DNA of 6,473 bases from Acidobacteriota bacterium (GTDB taxonomy: Bacteria > Acidobacteriota > Vicinamibacteria > Vicinamibacterales > UBA2999): NCBI GenBank assembly GCA_947465275.1, contig CANIAI010000140.1, positions 1-6,473 on the forward strand. The letters run 5' to 3'. The notes beneath the pieces were generated by a model. It saw nothing but the letters and a program-made list of their open reading frames with translations, made no database searches and had not been told where the DNA came from. Of the stretch, positions 5,320 through 6,473 are shown in pieces (positions within the stretch are counted from its first letter, which is position 1; each line of letters starts with the position of its first letter). A program made the translations under genes and the position numbers.

Positions 5320-6473
5320 TCAGAACGACCGGAAGGCGAGCGCCGCCACGAGGGTCGGCGGAATCGCCGCCAGCAGCAGCCCGAGCGGGCTGATGCCCGA
5401 CGGAAAGAAGCGTCCGAGGATGGCGAGACCTGCAGGGTTGGGGGCGTTCGCGATTACCGTCAACCCGCCGCCGGTGACGGCCCCCTGCACCACCGCGAGG
5501 CGCAGCGCGTCGCCGAGGTCGGGGACGAGCGTCGCCAGGTAGGTGATGAGCGCGTTGTCGTTGAAGGCCGTCAGCAGCGCCGCACCGAGGAACAGCGCCC
5601 CCTCCGGCAGCGCGGACAGCACCGGCGCGATCCACCAGCCCTGGAGTCCCCCATGGATCACGAGTCCGCCGAGGAAGAGCCCCACGAGGAGCGGCGACCG
5701 CAATTCCACCAGCGACTGATACGGTGAGGTGGCCCGCACGAAGCCGAGGAAGAACAGGAACCCGCCGAGGAAGAGCGCGGGGTAGTGGGCCGTCACCACG
5801 GTCCAGGCCATGAACCCCAGGTGCACCGCGGTGATCCACGCCGGCACGGGCAACAGCCGCGGTGACGAGGGGTCGTCGCCCGGTTCGGGTTGCTCGATGT
5901 CATCCCGCGACGGCAGCGCGGCCAGCGCCCGCAGGTCGCGCCGGAAGATGACGCCGTAGAGCGCGGTCGAGACGAGGACGGCCAGCACCGCGTGCGAGCC
6001 GAAGTTGACGAGCATGAAGGGGAGGTCCCATCCCCAGGGACGCGCCACCATCAGCACCGGGGGCGCCGCGAAGTGGGTGAGGGTGCCGCCGATCGAGACG
6101 TTGACGAACAATAGCCCGAGCGTGGCGTACCGGAGACGGGCGGGCGGCTCGAGGTCATAGAACTGCCTCGCGAGCAGCAGCGCACCGATCGTCATGGCGC
6201 CCGGCTCGGTGATGAACGACCCCAGCAGCGGCGCGACGATCAGGATCGTGACCCACCAGGCCGCAGGGGTGCGCCCTCCGAGTGCGGCGACGCGGCTGAG
6301 CATCCGCTCCGCGAACGTGATGACGGGACGCGTCGACGCCAGCGCCATGATCACCACGACGAAGAGCGCCTCGGTGTACACGACCGTGTCGTTCAGGTAG
6401 TGCGCGGCGGTCGCCCATCCCTCGCCGCTCCAGATCGCGCCGCGCAGCACGACGGCCCAGAGAGCGAATACCA
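5320..6473 (-). CDS. Putative Na+/H+ antiporter (PF07399-like), N-terminus outside window
   Basis: A polytopic inner-membrane protein resembling the 'putative Na+/H+ antiporter' family PF07399, recognised from memory. The frame is open to the right edge (first full codon 6471); 383 residues and the TGA (5320-5322) are visible. The GTG at 6450 should not be taken as the start, because the preceding residues VFALWAV already match the family's first conserved segment. Numbered from 6471, FITEPGAMT (86-94) and AFNDNALIT (302-310) carry the charged or polar residues within membrane stretches that could bind cations. THFAAPPVLMVA (132-143) and IANAPNPAGLA (340-350) look like paired hairpin loops, as in ion-transporter superfamily proteins built from inverted repeats. 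A hydrophilic loop rich in D, E and P (about 188-205) divides the halves. Ion specificity is inferred from the family name, which is itself tentative. It is convergent with the monooxygenase at a distance of 3 bp. Confidence 0.8.
   Translation of the reverse strand, partial: VFALWAVVLRGAIWSGEGWATAAHYLNDTVVYTEALFVVVIMALASTRPVITFAERMLSRVAALGGRTPAAWWVTILIVAPLLGSFITEPGAMTIGALLLARQFYDLEPPARLRYATLGLLFVNVSIGGTLTHFAAPPVLMVARPWGWDLPFMLVNFGSHAVLAVLVSTALYGVIFRRDLRALAALPSRDDIEQPEPGDDPSSPRLLPVPAWITAVHLGFMAWTVVTAHYPALFLGGFLFFLGFVRATSPYQSLVELRSPLLVGLFLGGLVIHGGLQGWWIAPVLSALPEGALFLGAALLTAFNDNALITYLATLVPDLGDALRLAVVQGAVTGGGLTVIANAPNPAGLAILGRFFPSGISPLGLLLAAIPPTLVAALAFRSF

Overview
The window is uniformly GC-rich chromosomal DNA of a bacterium, densely packed with ordinary genes on both strands. 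Gene content, GC richness and the style of the SurE and RecQ proteins suggest a soil-type lineage such as Acidobacteriota (Vicinamibacteria-like). That placement is inference from general family knowledge, not from a marker gene. I see no insertion sequence, CRISPR array, prophage gene or base-composition break.

Layout: positions 1-1299 (minus) hold the N-terminal 433 residues of a RecQ-family DNA helicase that runs off the left edge. Divergent from it, across 86 bp, is a 12-helix major facilitator superfamily permease (from 1386, plus). It is cut at codon 363 by an in-frame TAG, yet the same frame continues with clear family sequence to a TGA at 2660. Next come surE (2684-3478), a tRNA-Pro(CGG) with encoded CCA (3488-3564) and a strong intrinsic terminator (3577-3610). 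A second plus-strand unit follows: trxC, a zinc-binding thioredoxin 2 (3656-4111), overlaps by one base a PHBH-type FAD monooxygenase (4111-5316). Convergent to it, three bases away, is a PF07399-type putative Na+/H+ antiporter (5320-6473, minus) whose N-terminus lies beyond the right edge.

Together the genes cover DNA repair (RecQ), export or uptake (MFS), nucleotide and stress metabolism (SurE), translation (tRNA-Pro), thiol redox (TrxC), flavin oxidation and ion homeostasis. Only trxC and the monooxygenase look like a true operon. The points most worth a second look are the amber codon in the permease and a shared start geometry: an extended -10-like box ending 6-7 nt before the start codon of surE, trxC and, more weakly, the permease, with no Shine-Dalgarno sequence at surE or trxC. 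This suggests leaderless mRNAs. I did not find a convincing new multi-gene system.
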